DNA from: Oscillibacter sp.
Lineage (GTDB): Bacteria; Bacillota; Clostridia; Oscillospirales; Oscillospiraceae
NCBI GenBank assembly: GCA_014799925.1
Contig: JAAVHC010000062.1
Coordinates: forward strand, 1 to 33,095
Direction of reading: 5' to 3'
Length of the DNA stretch: 33,095 nucleotides
The notes below the pieces were generated by a model. That model was not told where the DNA came from and did no database searches. It saw only the letters and a list, made by a program, of their open reading frames with translations. How positions within the stretch are numbered: the stretch's first letter is position 1; every line of letters begins with the position of its first letter. A program made the position numbers and the translations under genes. Positions 7,453 through 15,525 of this stretch are shown in pieces.

Positions 7453-8127
7453 ATGAAAATATTGGTGGTGGACGACGAGCGGCTGCTGGTAAAGGGCATC
7501 AAGTTCAACCTGGAGAACGAGGGGTATCAGGTGGAGTGCGCCTATGACGGGGCGGCGGCGGTGGAGCTGGCGCGGAACGGGGGCTTTGATCTCATCATCC
7601 TGGATCTGATGATGCCGGAAATCGACGGGCTGGAGGCGTGTATGCGCATCCGGGAGTTTTCCAACGTGCCCATCATTATGCTGACCGCCCGAAGCGAGGA
7701 CACGGACAAGATCATCGGCTTTGAGTGCGGAGCGGACGACTATATTACCAAGCCCTTCAATATTCTGGAGCTGAAGGCCCGGATCCGCGCCATGCTCCGC
7801 CGGGCCTCGGCCGGCGCCCAGGGGAAGAGCCAGATCACGGTGGGCGGCCTGACGCTTGATACCGAGCAGCGGGTGGCCATCCGGGACGGCGAGGTGGTGG
7901 AGCTGACCGCCAAGGAGTATGACCTGATCGAACTGCTGATGAAGAATCCCAGGCGGGTATACAGCCGGGAGAATCTGATGAACGTGGTGTGGGGCTACAG
8001 CTACGCCGGGGACTACCGGACGGTGGACGTCCATATCCGCCGCCTGCGGGAGAAGCTGGAGCGGCAGCCGGCGGAGCCGGAATATATTCTGACCAAGTGG
8101 GGAGTTGGCTACTATTTTAAGGGGTAG
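7453..8127 (+). CDS. OmpR/PhoB-family response regulator
   Basis: A 224-residue regulator. The receiver domain occupies residues 1-120: acidic pair D8/D9-like VVDDER, phospho-acceptor aspartate in LIILDLMMPEIDG (about D51), the conserved threonine in MLTAR and lysine in YITKPF. The C-terminal winged-helix DNA-binding domain covers about 130-224 (LTAKEYDLIELLMKNP; VDVHIRRLREKLE; GVGYYF). A strong AGGAGG ribosome site precedes ATG 7453. The next gene is its membrane kinase, with overlapping reading frames, then a GerMN lipoprotein. The trio is divergent from the D,D-carboxypeptidase gene, which suggests but does not prove control of envelope genes. Confidence 0.93.
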   Translation: MKILVVDDERLLVKGIKFNLENEGYQVECAYDGAAAVELARNGGFDLIILDLMMPEIDGLEACMRIREFSNVPIIMLTARSEDTDKIIGFECGADDYITKPFNILELKARIRAMLRRASAGAQGKSQITVGGLTLDTEQRVAIRDGEVVELTAKEYDLIELLMKNPRRVYSRENLMNVVWGYSYAGDYRTVDVHIRRLREKLERQPAEPEYILTKWGVGYYFKG

Positions 8128-9532
8128 AATTTCCTTACAGCTGAAAATCAGCGCCGGTTACCTGGCCATCCTGCTGATTGTGATGGTGCTGATGAACACC
8201 TATCCGCTGGTGGTCAGCGAGGATCTGGTGTTTCAGGGCAAATGCAACAGCCTTCTCAGCTCCGCCGCGGCGCTGAACACCGCCGTATCCGGCCTGGATG
8301 AGCTGACGGAGGAGAACGTGGGGCAGGCTCTGGCGGGGGTGGATATCGCGGGCGTTTCCCGCTCCATCGTCGCCGACCCCTATGGGAAGGTCCTCTATGA
8401 CACCCGTGAGATTGGCAGCGCCGTCGGGCGGTACGTATTTTATAACGAGCTGGTGGAAGCCCTGCTGGGAAACAGCTGTGCCTACAGCGAGTATAAGGAG
8501 GGGGCGTTTCACTCCGCCGCCGCCCAGCCGGTGCTGTACCGAAACCAGATTATCGGCGGCATCTATGTCTATGAGTACGACGCCCAGCAGGCGTCTCTGC
8601 TGGAGAATCTGAGCAACACCCTTCTGAGCATCTCCATCGGCGTCGCGGCGCTGGTGGTGATGCTGAGCATGTTCTTCTCCCGGCAGCTGACCCGGCGGCT
8701 GGGGAGCCTTCAGGCCGCCATCCGGGGCGTGCGGGAGGGGGCCTATAACCAGCGGGCCATTCTCTCCGGCCATGACGAGTTTACGCAGATTGCCGGGGAG
8801 TTCAACGATCTGGTGGACCGGCTCCAGGAAACGGAGGGCGCCCGCCGGCAGTTCGTCTCCGACGCCTCCCATGAGCTGAAAACGCCGCTGGCGGCTATTC
8901 GTCTTCTGACGGATTCCATTCTGCAAACGGAGAACATGGACGGCGCCACCGCCCGCGAGTTTGTCAGCGACATCGGCCAGGAGGCGGAGCGGCTGAGCCG
9001 GATCACCGAGGATCTGCTGCGGCTGACCCGGCTGGACAGCGGCGTGATAGAGGCGGCGGGGCTGGTGGAGGTTGCCCCGGTGCTGGACCGGGTGGCGCGG
9101 ATGCTGCGGCCCGTCGCGGAGGAAAAGGGCGTGGAGCTGCTGATTGTCTGCATCACCGGCGCGGCGGTTGTGGCGACGGAGGGCGAGCTGCACCAGATCC
9201 TGTACAATCTTGCCGAGAACGCCATCAAATACAACCGCCGGGGCGGATATGTCCGGGTGACCGCCGAGCCCAAAGGGGAGACCACGGTGATTGTCGTGGA
9301 GGACGACGGCATCGGCATCCCCGCCGGGGAGCTGTCCAATGTCTTCAAGCGGTTCTATCGGGTGGACAAGGCCCGGTCCCGGGCCGCCGGCGGCACCGGA
9401 CTGGGCCTGAGCATCGTCAGCGACACGGTGAGCCGCCGGGGCGGCGCCATCCGGGCGGAAAATGTGGACGGCGGAGGCACGCGGTTCATTGTGACGCTGC
9501 CCGGTCTGGAGAGAGGGGAGGAGGAGCCATGA
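8105..9532 (+). CDS. Membrane sensor histidine kinase
   Basis: A kinase of about 470 residues, partner of the preceding regulator. Order: first membrane helix (about 15-38, GYLAILLIVMVLMNTYPLVV), an extracellular sensor of about 130 residues that looks like a small PAS/Cache-type fold (DPYGKVLYDT; IGGIYVYEYD), second helix (about 172-192), HAMP linker, HisKA with phospho-histidine H256 in SDASHELKTPLAAIR, and HATPase_c with the N box NLAENAIKYN, G1 DDGIGIP and G2 GTGLGLSIV. The start is uncertain: no ATG is available, and I list the TTG at 8105, which overlaps the regulator gene by 23 bases; a rare start just after its stop (AAGGGG at 8119-8124) is also possible. Its end overlaps the lipoprotein ATG by four bases. 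Confidence 0.9.
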   Translation: MATILRGRISLQLKISAGYLAILLIVMVLMNTYPLVVSEDLVFQGKCNSLLSSAAALNTAVSGLDELTEENVGQALAGVDIAGVSRSIVADPYGKVLYDTREIGSAVGRYVFYNELVEALLGNSCAYSEYKEGAFHSAAAQPVLYRNQIIGGIYVYEYDAQQASLLENLSNTLLSISIGVAALVVMLSMFFSRQLTRRLGSLQAAIRGVREGAYNQRAILSGHDEFTQIAGEFNDLVDRLQETEGARRQFVSDASHELKTPLAAIRLLTDSILQTENMDGATAREFVSDIGQEAERLSRITEDLLRLTRLDSGVIEAAGLVEVAPVLDRVARMLRPVAEEKGVELLIVCITGAAVVATEGELHQILYNLAENAIKYNRRGGYVRVTAEPKGETTVIVVEDDGIGIPAGELSNVFKRFYRVDKARSRAAGGTGLGLSIVSDTVSRRGGAIRAENVDGGGTRFIVTLPGLERGEEEP

Positions 9533-10437
9533 GGAAATGGATGCTGTGCCTGCCGGTGGTCCTGCTGCTGGCGGCCTGCGCCGCGCCCGCTGAATCGGAG
9601 CCGGGGGAGGAGGGCTATCTGCTCTACTTCCTGCTTCCGGAGGAGGCTGCCAGGGGCAGCAACCGCATCCGGTCCAAATGGGAACATCTGACCCTGCCGG
9701 ATGAGGCGAACGCCCTGGAGGAGGCGCGGACCGTCGTAGAGCGGCTGCTGGCGGGGCCGGAGGACGGCAGTATGGACAGCCCGCTGCCGGCGGGGGTGGA
9801 GCTGCTGGGCCTGGAGATCCGGGATCAGACGGCCTGTGTGGACCTGAGCGGCGGACTGCGGGAGCTGTCCGGAGTGGAGCTGACCCTGGCGGACTACTGT
9901 CTGACCCTGTCCCTGACGGAGCTGGACGGCATCCGGGCGGTGACCGTTACCGCCCAGGGGAGGCCGGTGGGGCAGCAGCCCAAGCAGGTGTTTTATGAGT
10001 GGGACGTGCTGCTCTCCGATATGGAAAACGTGATACAGACCATGGAGGTCCGGCTGTATTTCCTGAACGCGGAGGGGGCGCTTGCCGTGGAAGCGCGGAC
10101 GCTCTCCCTGTATGAGGGCCAGACCCTGGCGGAGACCCTGGTGGAGGAACTGCTGAAGGGGCCGGAGGACCGGGAGCTGTCGCGGGTGATTCCGGAGGAC
10201 TTCGCGGTCAACTACGTCCGGGTGGACAACGGGGTGTGCTATGTGAGCCTTCCGGCGCTGTCTCTGGAGACGCTCCCGGAGGAGGAGTGGGTCCAGCGGA
10301 TGATCCTCTGGTCGCTGGCGGATTCGCTTTATTCCATTGATTCCATTGAGGAAATCCGGCTGCTGGCGGACGGCGAGGAGCTGGAGCGGTTCGGACAGGT
10401 CCCGGTGGATATGATCGCGGCGCGGCCGCAGGGATGA
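9529..10437 (+). CDS. Lipoprotein with two GerMN domains
   Basis: A 302-residue lipoprotein: signal peptide MRKWMLCLPVVLLLAAC with C17 the lipid site, then two GerMN (sporulation/spore germination) domains of about 120 residues each. Domain 1 spans about 30-155 (YLLYFLLPEEA ... VVERLLAGPEDG ... VDLSGGLREL); domain 2 about 170-295 (VRLYFLNAEGALAVEARTLSL ... LVEELLKGPEDRELSRVIP ... CYVSLPALSL ... IEEIRLLADGE). The ATGA overlap with the kinase gene indicates translational coupling, so the lipoprotein is made with the two-component system. B. subtilis GerM acts in spore engulfment and germination; LpqB of actinobacteria, another GerMN lipoprotein, works with the MtrAB two-component system. By analogy, this may be an accessory sensor of the kinase. 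That role is inference. Confidence 0.85.
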   Translation: MRKWMLCLPVVLLLAACAAPAESEPGEEGYLLYFLLPEEAARGSNRIRSKWEHLTLPDEANALEEARTVVERLLAGPEDGSMDSPLPAGVELLGLEIRDQTACVDLSGGLRELSGVELTLADYCLTLSLTELDGIRAVTVTAQGRPVGQQPKQVFYEWDVLLSDMENVIQTMEVRLYFLNAEGALAVEARTLSLYEGQTLAETLVEELLKGPEDRELSRVIPEDFAVNYVRVDNGVCYVSLPALSLETLPEEEWVQRMILWSLADSLYSIDSIEEIRLLADGEELERFGQVPVDMIAARPQG

Positions 10438-10458
10438 GCGGCGGGCGGAACATGGCAA

Positions 10459-10492
10459 ATATTACTTCCGGATTTTGATCCGGAAGTAATAT
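10459..10492. repeat. Palindromic element, 15-bp perfect stem
   Basis: ATATTACTTCCGGAT (10459-10473) pairs perfectly with its complement at 10478-10492 around a 4-base loop, followed by GTTTT. Closely similar elements lie at 18533-18566 and 19978-20012, and the flank CATGGC before the left arm is shared with the last of these. It can end transcription of the kinase operon before the ClpP-fold gene. Confidence 0.75.
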
Positions 10493-10540
10493 GTTTTCCC
10501 CGTTTTCGCAAAGACTAGGAGCGAAAGCGAGGGATCGTCC

Positions 10541-11281
10541 ATGAATGAGGAAACCAGAACCACTTCTCCTGACGAAGAGAGAGAACGCCAGAATCAGTCG
10601 GAAGCCCGCCAGCGGATCGTAGATTTCGGCTCGGCCGTCAGCCGCAGCGCGCGGGGGAATATTTATACCCTGACCATCGTGGGGCAGGTGGAGGGCCATC
10701 AGGTGCTGCCGGAGACGGTGAAGAGCACGAAGTACGAGCACGTGATGCCTCTGCTGGCCGATTTGGAGCAGGACGATGAGATCGACGGCGTCCTGCTGCT
10801 GCTCAATACGGTGGGCGGGGATATTGAGGCGGGGCTGGGCATCGCGGAGCTCATTGCCGGGATGCGGAAGCCCACGGTCAGTCTGGTGCTGGGGGGCGGC
10901 CACTCCATTGGCGTGCCTCTGGCGGTGGCGCCGAAGGTGAGCATGATCGTTCCGTCCGCCTCCATGACCATCCATCCGGTGCGGATGAACGGAACGGTGA
11001 TCGCCGCGCCCCAGACGTTCCAGTACTTTGAACGCATTCAGGAAAGGATCGTCAGCTTCGTGTCGGGAAACAGCGGGATCAGCGAGAAAAAATTCCTGCA
11101 TCTTATGCTGAAGACCGGAGAAATGGCCGCCGACGTGGGCAGCGTGATTTACGGGGAGGAGGCGGTGAATCTGGGGCTGATCGATCGTATCGGAGGCCTG
11201 GGCGACGCGCTGGACTGCCTGTACGGGCAGATTGCCCAGGCCCGGCGGGACCGGGAGGAAGCGCTGGCGGCGGCAAGGTGA
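10541..11281 (+). CDS. ClpP-fold serine protease of the TepA/YlfI type
   Basis: A 246-residue member of the ClpP/crotonase superfamily resembling the translocation-enhancing protein TepA of Bacillus. An N-terminal charged stretch of about 35 residues is followed by the protease fold: LLLNTVGGDIEAG (89-98), nucleophile serine S122 in LGGGHSIGVPLA, catalytic histidine H145 in SMTIHPVRMNG, and the aspartate expected further on. GHSIG replaces the GxAxS of true ClpP, and no Clp-ATPase genes are nearby. No signal peptide or membrane helix is seen, so it is cytosolic. GAGGGA before ATG supports the start. It is followed by its own terminator. The substrate is unknown; TepA has been linked to secretion and breakdown of small peptides. 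Confidence 0.85.
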   Translation: MNEETRTTSPDEERERQNQSEARQRIVDFGSAVSRSARGNIYTLTIVGQVEGHQVLPETVKSTKYEHVMPLLADLEQDDEIDGVLLLLNTVGGDIEAGLGIAELIAGMRKPTVSLVLGGGHSIGVPLAVAPKVSMIVPSASMTIHPVRMNGTVIAAPQTFQYFERIQERIVSFVSGNSGISEKKFLHLMLKTGEMAADVGSVIYGEEAVNLGLIDRIGGLGDALDCLYGQIAQARRDREEALAAAR

Positions 11282-11320
11282 CGGAGCCTTCCGCCGGACC
11301 CGATCCGGTTTCCGGGGGAG

Positions 11321-11351
11321 GGGAGAGACGATGCTGTCTCTCCCTTTTTTT
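11321..11351 (+). terminator. Intrinsic terminator of the TepA-like gene
   Basis: A perfect 9-bp stem GGGAGAGAC/GTCTCTCCC with a 6-base loop, directly followed by seven T (11345-11351), 40 bases after the stop codon. Confidence 0.92.
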
Positions 11352-11373
11352 GCTTTGATACTGTTTCCCGATG

Positions 11374-11464
11374 ATAGGTATCAAGGGTTACCGTGCGGCG
11401 GACTAAGGCAGCCTGCGCGGAAAAGAGCGGGATTGGCCGTCCGCCCAGGACCTTTTTCTTTCAA
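11374..11464 (+). repeat. 91-bp dispersed repeat, copy A
   Basis: This unit begins ATAGGTATCAAGGG and ends TTTTTCTTTCAA. It is followed after two bases by copy B with only a few differences, and an inverted copy is present 8 kb away at 19720-19808. It contains no open frame common to all copies, so it is a noncoding repeat rather than a gene fragment. Confidence 0.85.
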
Positions 11465-11466
11465 TT

Positions 11467-11557
11467 ATAGGTATCAAGGGTTACCGTGCGGCAGACTAAG
11501 GCAGCCTGCGCAGAAAAGAGCGGGATTGGCCGTCCGCCCAGGACCTTTTTCTTTCAA
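11467..11557 (+). repeat. 91-bp dispersed repeat, copy B
   Basis: Second tandem copy, offset by 93 bases from copy A. Its end runs into the palindrome CTTTTTCTT/AAGAAAAAG, which is also kept at the far end of the inverted copy at 19.7 kb. The blaI promoter starts 14 bases downstream, so the repeat abuts a regulated promoter. Confidence 0.85.
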
Positions 11558-11570
11558 GAAAAAGTATCAC

Positions 11571-11599
11571 TTGACAATGTCATGTAACTGTGCTATCCT
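11571..11599 (+). promoter_or_regulatory. Promoter of the blaI-type operon
   Basis: Consensus TTGACA (11571-11576) and TATCCT (11594-11599) with a 17-base spacer, 38 bases before the BlaI-type start codon. A BlaI-like operator overlaps the -35 box and a second lies just after the -10. Confidence 0.85.
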
Positions 11600-11617
11600 C
11601 TCAGCATGACAATGTAA
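11572..11617. promoter_or_regulatory. Pair of BlaI-type operators
   Basis: TGACAATGTCA at 11572-11582 is a perfect 11-base dyad over the -35 box, and TGACAATGTAA at 11607-11617 repeats it at the transcription start. BlaI and MecI bind TACA/TGTA-type dyads, usually two per promoter, so this is a standard self-repression layout for the gene that follows. Confidence 0.75.
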
Positions 11618-11636
11618 TGCAAAAGGAGGACGGCGC

Positions 11637-12023
11637 ATGAAAGAGAAACAACTGCTGACCAACACGGAGTGGGAGGTCTGCGAGTGCCTGTGGGAGGCGT
11701 CCCCCCTGACCCTGACCCAGATCGCCAGCCGTCTGACCGAGCGTACCGGCTGGACCCGCAGCACCGGGGAGACGCTGGTGCGGCGGATGGCGGATAAGGG
11801 ATTGCTGCGCTGGGAACAGGGGGCGAAGGCGAAGCTGTACTCCCCCACCGTGGCGCGGGAGGACGCGGTTTTGCGGGAAACCAGGGGATTTTTGCGGAAG
11901 GTTTTCGGCGGCAGCGTGGGGCTGCTGGTGAACACCATGGCGGAAAACGAGGAACTGAGCCGGGAGGAGATCGACCAGCTCTATGAGGCTCTGCGCAAGC
12001 TGGAGGAAAAGGGCCATGATTGA
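11637..12023 (+). CDS. BlaI/MecI-family transcriptional repressor
   Basis: A 128-residue winged-helix repressor with the family pattern: LTNTEWEVCECLWEASPLTLTQIASRL opening, recognition helix WTRSTGETLVRRMADKGLLRWE, then the dimerisation helices. BlaI proteins are cut by their membrane partner BlaR1 when a signal is sensed; the cleavage region in known BlaI is an Asn-Phe bond in the C-terminal domain, and here a similarly placed hydrophobic stretch (RKVFGGSVGLLVNTM) is present. A strong AAGGAGG ribosome site precedes ATG. The stop overlaps the M56 peptidase start (ATGATTGA), so the pair is translationally coupled. It probably represses its own operon through the two dyads upstream. Confidence 0.92.
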   Translation: MKEKQLLTNTEWEVCECLWEASPLTLTQIASRLTERTGWTRSTGETLVRRMADKGLLRWEQGAKAKLYSPTVAREDAVLRETRGFLRKVFGGSVGLLVNTMAENEELSREEIDQLYEALRKLEEKGHD

Positions 12024-15000
12024 GTGGATCGTTACGTCTTCCGTCTTGATTTTGCTGGTTGCATTCCTGCGGGTCATCATAAAGGGCCGGGTCAATCCCC
12101 GGCTGCGGTACGCGCTGTGGGGACTGGTGCTGCTGCGGCTGCTGATTCCGGGGACCCTGTGGGAAAGCCGGGCCAGCGTCATGACGCCCGTGGCCGCCCG
12201 GCAGGAGTACCAGGCCATAGAAAACATCCCAAGCTATATCAAGACGCAGCCGGACGGATGGATTGAGATCGGAACCCACGGCGGCCAGAACTGGACATCC
12301 ATTCCGCCGGAGAGGCTCCAGCCCGGAAGCCCGGTCCACTACGACTGGCCGCCGGTGGAAGCCGAGCTGGAAACACTGCGGAAACAGGTCAGCATCCGGG
12401 ATGCTTTTCTGTGGGCCTGGCTGGCCGGCAGCGCCGTCGTGGGCGTGTTCCTGCTGGCGGTGAACCTGAAATTCAACCATAATCTGAAGAAAAACCGCCG
12501 GACGCTGGAACAGTACCGGGGCCGCTGGGTTTTTACCATGGATGGCCTGCCGACCCCCTGCCTCTTTGGTCTGTTCCGTCCTGCTGTCTATCTGACGCCG
12601 GATGTGGCGGCGGATGAGAGCGCAAAGGCGCACGTCCTGGCCCATGAATACGCGCACTTCCGCCAGGGGGACCACGTATGGTCCTTCCTGCGGGGCGTAT
12701 GCCTGGCCCTCCACTGGTACAACCCGCTGGTCTGGCTGGCGGCGTACCTGAGCCGCCGGGACTGCGAGCTGAGCTGCGACGAGGGCGCGGTGCGCCTTCT
12801 GGGCGAGGATTCCCGGGCGGACTATGGCCGGACGCTGGTGGAGCTGGTCGCACGGCGGACCACGCCGAAGGACCTGGTCTGCTGCGCCACCACCATGACC
12901 GGCGGCAAGTCCGCGCTGAAAGAGCGCATCGCTTTGCTGGTGAAGCGCCCCAGGACCACGGTCTGGATGGCCTGCGTCGTGGCGGCGGCGTGTATCGTGT
13001 TCGCGGTCTGCACCTTCACCGGCGCGGCGGCGGATGAGACGGAACCGGAGCCGGAAGCGGACGCCCCGGAGGAAGTTCTGCCCGCGAATGACGAGAACCT
13101 TCCGGACGTTGAGGACCTGCCTACCGCTGTGGATTGGGACGCGCCCATCTGGGTACTGGACCGGATATCGGGGCGGGCGCCGGGGGAGTATATTTTTATC
13201 TATCAGGACGCTGAGACCGGCGTGAACTACCTGCGCAAGGGGGACTATCTTCAGGAGCTGGAGACCCGGAACATGTACGACCGGCAGGGATACAACGACA
13301 TAGAGATGACCTGCCGGGACCTGGATGGCGACGACGCGGAGGAGATCGCCATCGTCTACCATATCACATCCGGGACCGGTGTGGAGAGCCGGGAGCTTCT
13401 TATCTGCGATTGGGACGGCCAGCGGTGGACGGAACGCCACCCGGAAGGGGTGGTCTCTTCGCTGGTCCGGGATTTCCAGGACAGCTACGAGATTTCCACA
13501 ATATGGTCAGACCCCGGCATGGGGGACACGCCTGGGCCGTCCATCCTGTCGGTGAACTGGGACAGGCTGTCGGTCGCGTTCGAGGTCAGCCCCTGGCTGC
13601 TCAAAACCGGCGGGACGCTGGAGTGTTCGCTGGACGAGTGGCAGTACACATACTATGTCGGACGGGACGGCGGCATCGAGCTTATGATTGCTGGCGAGGC
13701 CAGCTATGCGGATTCCCCGGTGGAGGACAGCAGGCAATTCTGGTACGCCTGCCCGGTGGCCTACCGGGCGGACGGGACCTTCGCCGTGGGACCGGGGGCG
13801 CTGAACACCAGGCCGCCGGAGGACCTGCCCACCGAACCGATGGACCTCAGCCGCCCCGCGGAGGAGCAGGGGCCATGGCTGCTGCTGGCGGAGACTCCGG
13901 GTTTTGACATCGCCCTTTACCGCAGCGCGTGGGACAACCAGCACGTCTATCTCCGCGTGACCAATGGGAGCTTCCAGGCTTTTAACCGGGACCTGAGCGG
14001 GATGGAGCTGCTGCCCGCTCTGGAGCTGGTGGAGGGAGACGCGGACCTGACGGTGCGGGCCCTGTACCGGCGTTACGAGGGGACTTACTTCAACGGCACG
14101 TCCTATGAGCCCGGCGTGGTGGCCGACCAGGCGCTCTATCTCTGGAGCGCGGCGGAAAAATACTGGCGGGAAGCTTATATCACCACCCAGCCCGCCCAGC
14201 TGACGGAGGACCTCCCGGTTATAGCGGAGCTGCCCGGAATCTTCGGGATATATGATTGGGACGCACCCATGTGGTGGGTCGGAACGGTGCGGGAGGAGGG
14301 CATCTCCCTCTACTGGGCGCAGTACGAGGAGCAGATGTACCTGCGGTACGGGGACCACATCCAGAGGATCGACGACGAGCTGGGGTGTGAGTGGCTGCCG
14401 GAGCTGTATTTCGAGGACCTGGACGATGACGGCGGCCGGGAGCTGCTGATCCACTATCACACCGGCCACGGCACCGGCGTACACACCGATTATATCGCGG
14501 TCCACGAGTGGGACGGCGAGAGCTGGCACGGGACCCAGCATACGCCGGACGAGACGATTGAGGTTTTCAACAACGACCTTGATCTTATCTTTGAATGTTA
14601 CGAGGACGGCACGGCCTTTATCAAGAACCGTTATTCGTCCATCCTGCTGGACCTCTCCCACCTCTGGGAGGCCGGTTACTGGGAGTCCTCGCCGAAAAAG
14701 TGCAGTCTGGTCCCATATTGGACCGAGTATGCCTATCAGAACGGGCAGATCACGCTGACCATTGCCGGCGGGCTGTGGGACGAAGAGGAACGCCTCTATG
14801 GTTACGCCTTCGAGTATGTCTGCCCTGTCGGATATATGGAATACGGTGATGAGGGTTACCTCGGAAGCGGGTCCGGCGTTCTGCAAAGCGAGTACGCGGC
14901 GGAGCGGTCGCTGCCGGAGCTCACGGACACCTGGCGGAAGGTGCTGGAGAAAATACTGACCGAGTGCGACCCGGATTATCCCGACGCCAACGTTTACGCC

Positions 15001-15507
15001 GTTCATGATGTGAACGGCGACGGCGAGGACGAGCTGATCGTAATCTGGTATTCCCCCCTTCCGCCTTCGGTGTACAGTCGGAACACGGAAGTCTACGACG
15101 CCAAGGGCAAGGGAATATTTGGAGCTCTTGGAGAGCTGACCTTCTACAGTAACGGCGCGATCTCCACACCCTGGAGCCACAACCAGGGCCCGGCCTGCGC
15201 CATGTGGCCCTACGACCTGTACGTGTGCGACGCCTACACCTATAACGGCAACCACAGCTTCCTCTATTCGGAGGTGGGCAGCGCGCGGGCCAGGAGCGAT
15301 GACGCGCCCGGTTTTGAGGACGTGGCTTACGCCGACCTGGACGGGGACGGGGTGGTCTACTATATCGACGGGGACGCCTTTCACGAAGAAAACCCGGTGG
15401 ACAACGCAGTCTATGAGGCATGGCTGGACCAGTATCTGGCCGGAGCGCAGGTCCTGCCGGTCCAGTACTTCCCCCTGACGGAGGATACCGTTTCATCAAT
15501 GCATTAA
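12016..15507 (+). CDS. BlaR1-like M56 membrane peptidase with a novel, very large ectodomain
   Basis: A protein of 1163 residues, about twice the length of BlaR1 or MecR1. Residues 1-310 are the M56 membrane metallopeptidase: helices at about 4-22 and 33-48, a helix at 133-152, the zinc motif HEYAH (210-214) and ELSCDEGAV (251-259). A last helix (315-337) leads to an exported region of about 820 residues. The penicillin-binding sensor of BlaR1 is absent: no STxK active site is found. Instead there are two related modules starting WDAP-W at 374 and 748, each with an acidic loop (DLDGDDAEE, DLDDDGGRE) followed by YH-x4-5-GTGV and WDG-x-W, a non-repeated block of about 120 residues between them, and a C-terminal module (about 978-1163; DVNGDGEDE, DLDGDGVVY) shared with the next lipoprotein. 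The acidic loops look like calcium-binding FG-GAP/EF-hand-type repeats. The signal sensed is unknown. Confidence 0.88.
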   Translation: MIEWIVTSSVLILLVAFLRVIIKGRVNPRLRYALWGLVLLRLLIPGTLWESRASVMTPVAARQEYQAIENIPSYIKTQPDGWIEIGTHGGQNWTSIPPERLQPGSPVHYDWPPVEAELETLRKQVSIRDAFLWAWLAGSAVVGVFLLAVNLKFNHNLKKNRRTLEQYRGRWVFTMDGLPTPCLFGLFRPAVYLTPDVAADESAKAHVLAHEYAHFRQGDHVWSFLRGVCLALHWYNPLVWLAAYLSRRDCELSCDEGAVRLLGEDSRADYGRTLVELVARRTTPKDLVCCATTMTGGKSALKERIALLVKRPRTTVWMACVVAAACIVFAVCTFTGAAADETEPEPEADAPEEVLPANDENLPDVEDLPTAVDWDAPIWVLDRISGRAPGEYIFIYQDAETGVNYLRKGDYLQELETRNMYDRQGYNDIEMTCRDLDGDDAEEIAIVYHITSGTGVESRELLICDWDGQRWTERHPEGVVSSLVRDFQDSYEISTIWSDPGMGDTPGPSILSVNWDRLSVAFEVSPWLLKTGGTLECSLDEWQYTYYVGRDGGIELMIAGEASYADSPVEDSRQFWYACPVAYRADGTFAVGPGALNTRPPEDLPTEPMDLSRPAEEQGPWLLLAETPGFDIALYRSAWDNQHVYLRVTNGSFQAFNRDLSGMELLPALELVEGDADLTVRALYRRYEGTYFNGTSYEPGVVADQALYLWSAAEKYWREAYITTQPAQLTEDLPVIAELPGIFGIYDWDAPMWWVGTVREEGISLYWAQYEEQMYLRYGDHIQRIDDELGCEWLPELYFEDLDDDGGRELLIHYHTGHGTGVHTDYIAVHEWDGESWHGTQHTPDETIEVFNNDLDLIFECYEDGTAFIKNRYSSILLDLSHLWEAGYWESSPKKCSLVPYWTEYAYQNGQITLTIAGGLWDEEERLYGYAFEYVCPVGYMEYGDEGYLGSGSGVLQSEYAAERSLPELTDTWRKVLEKILTECDPDYPDANVYAVHDVNGDGEDELIVIWYSPLPPSVYSRNTEVYDAKGKGIFGALGELTFYSNGAISTPWSHNQGPACAMWPYDLYVCDAYTYNGNHSFLYSEVGSARARSDDAPGFEDVAYADLDGDGVVYYIDGDAFHEENPVDNAVYEAWLDQYLAGAQVLPVQYFPLTEDTVSSMH

Positions 15508-15525
15508 AACACGGAGAGAAAAAAC

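Noticed and set aside
11374-11557. Possible CRISPR array from the direct repeats
   Set aside because: Only two units of 91 bases with a two-base gap and no unique spacers; no cas genes are in the window.
11232-11609. Open frame across the tandem 91-bp repeats
   Set aside because: It is made of repeat copies and crosses an intrinsic terminator and the blaI promoter. The matching part in copy C lies upstream of the threonine aldolase start and is not conserved as a protein.
13600-13620. KTG tripeptide in the receptor ectodomain, as in penicillin-binding proteins
   Set aside because: No SxxK or SxN partner motif is present at the right distances; the tripeptide is a chance match in LLKTGGT.
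13507-15384. Open frame of 625 codons antisense to the M56 receptor
   Set aside because: No ribosome site or domain; the sense frame has clear conserved modules, so this is a shadow frame.
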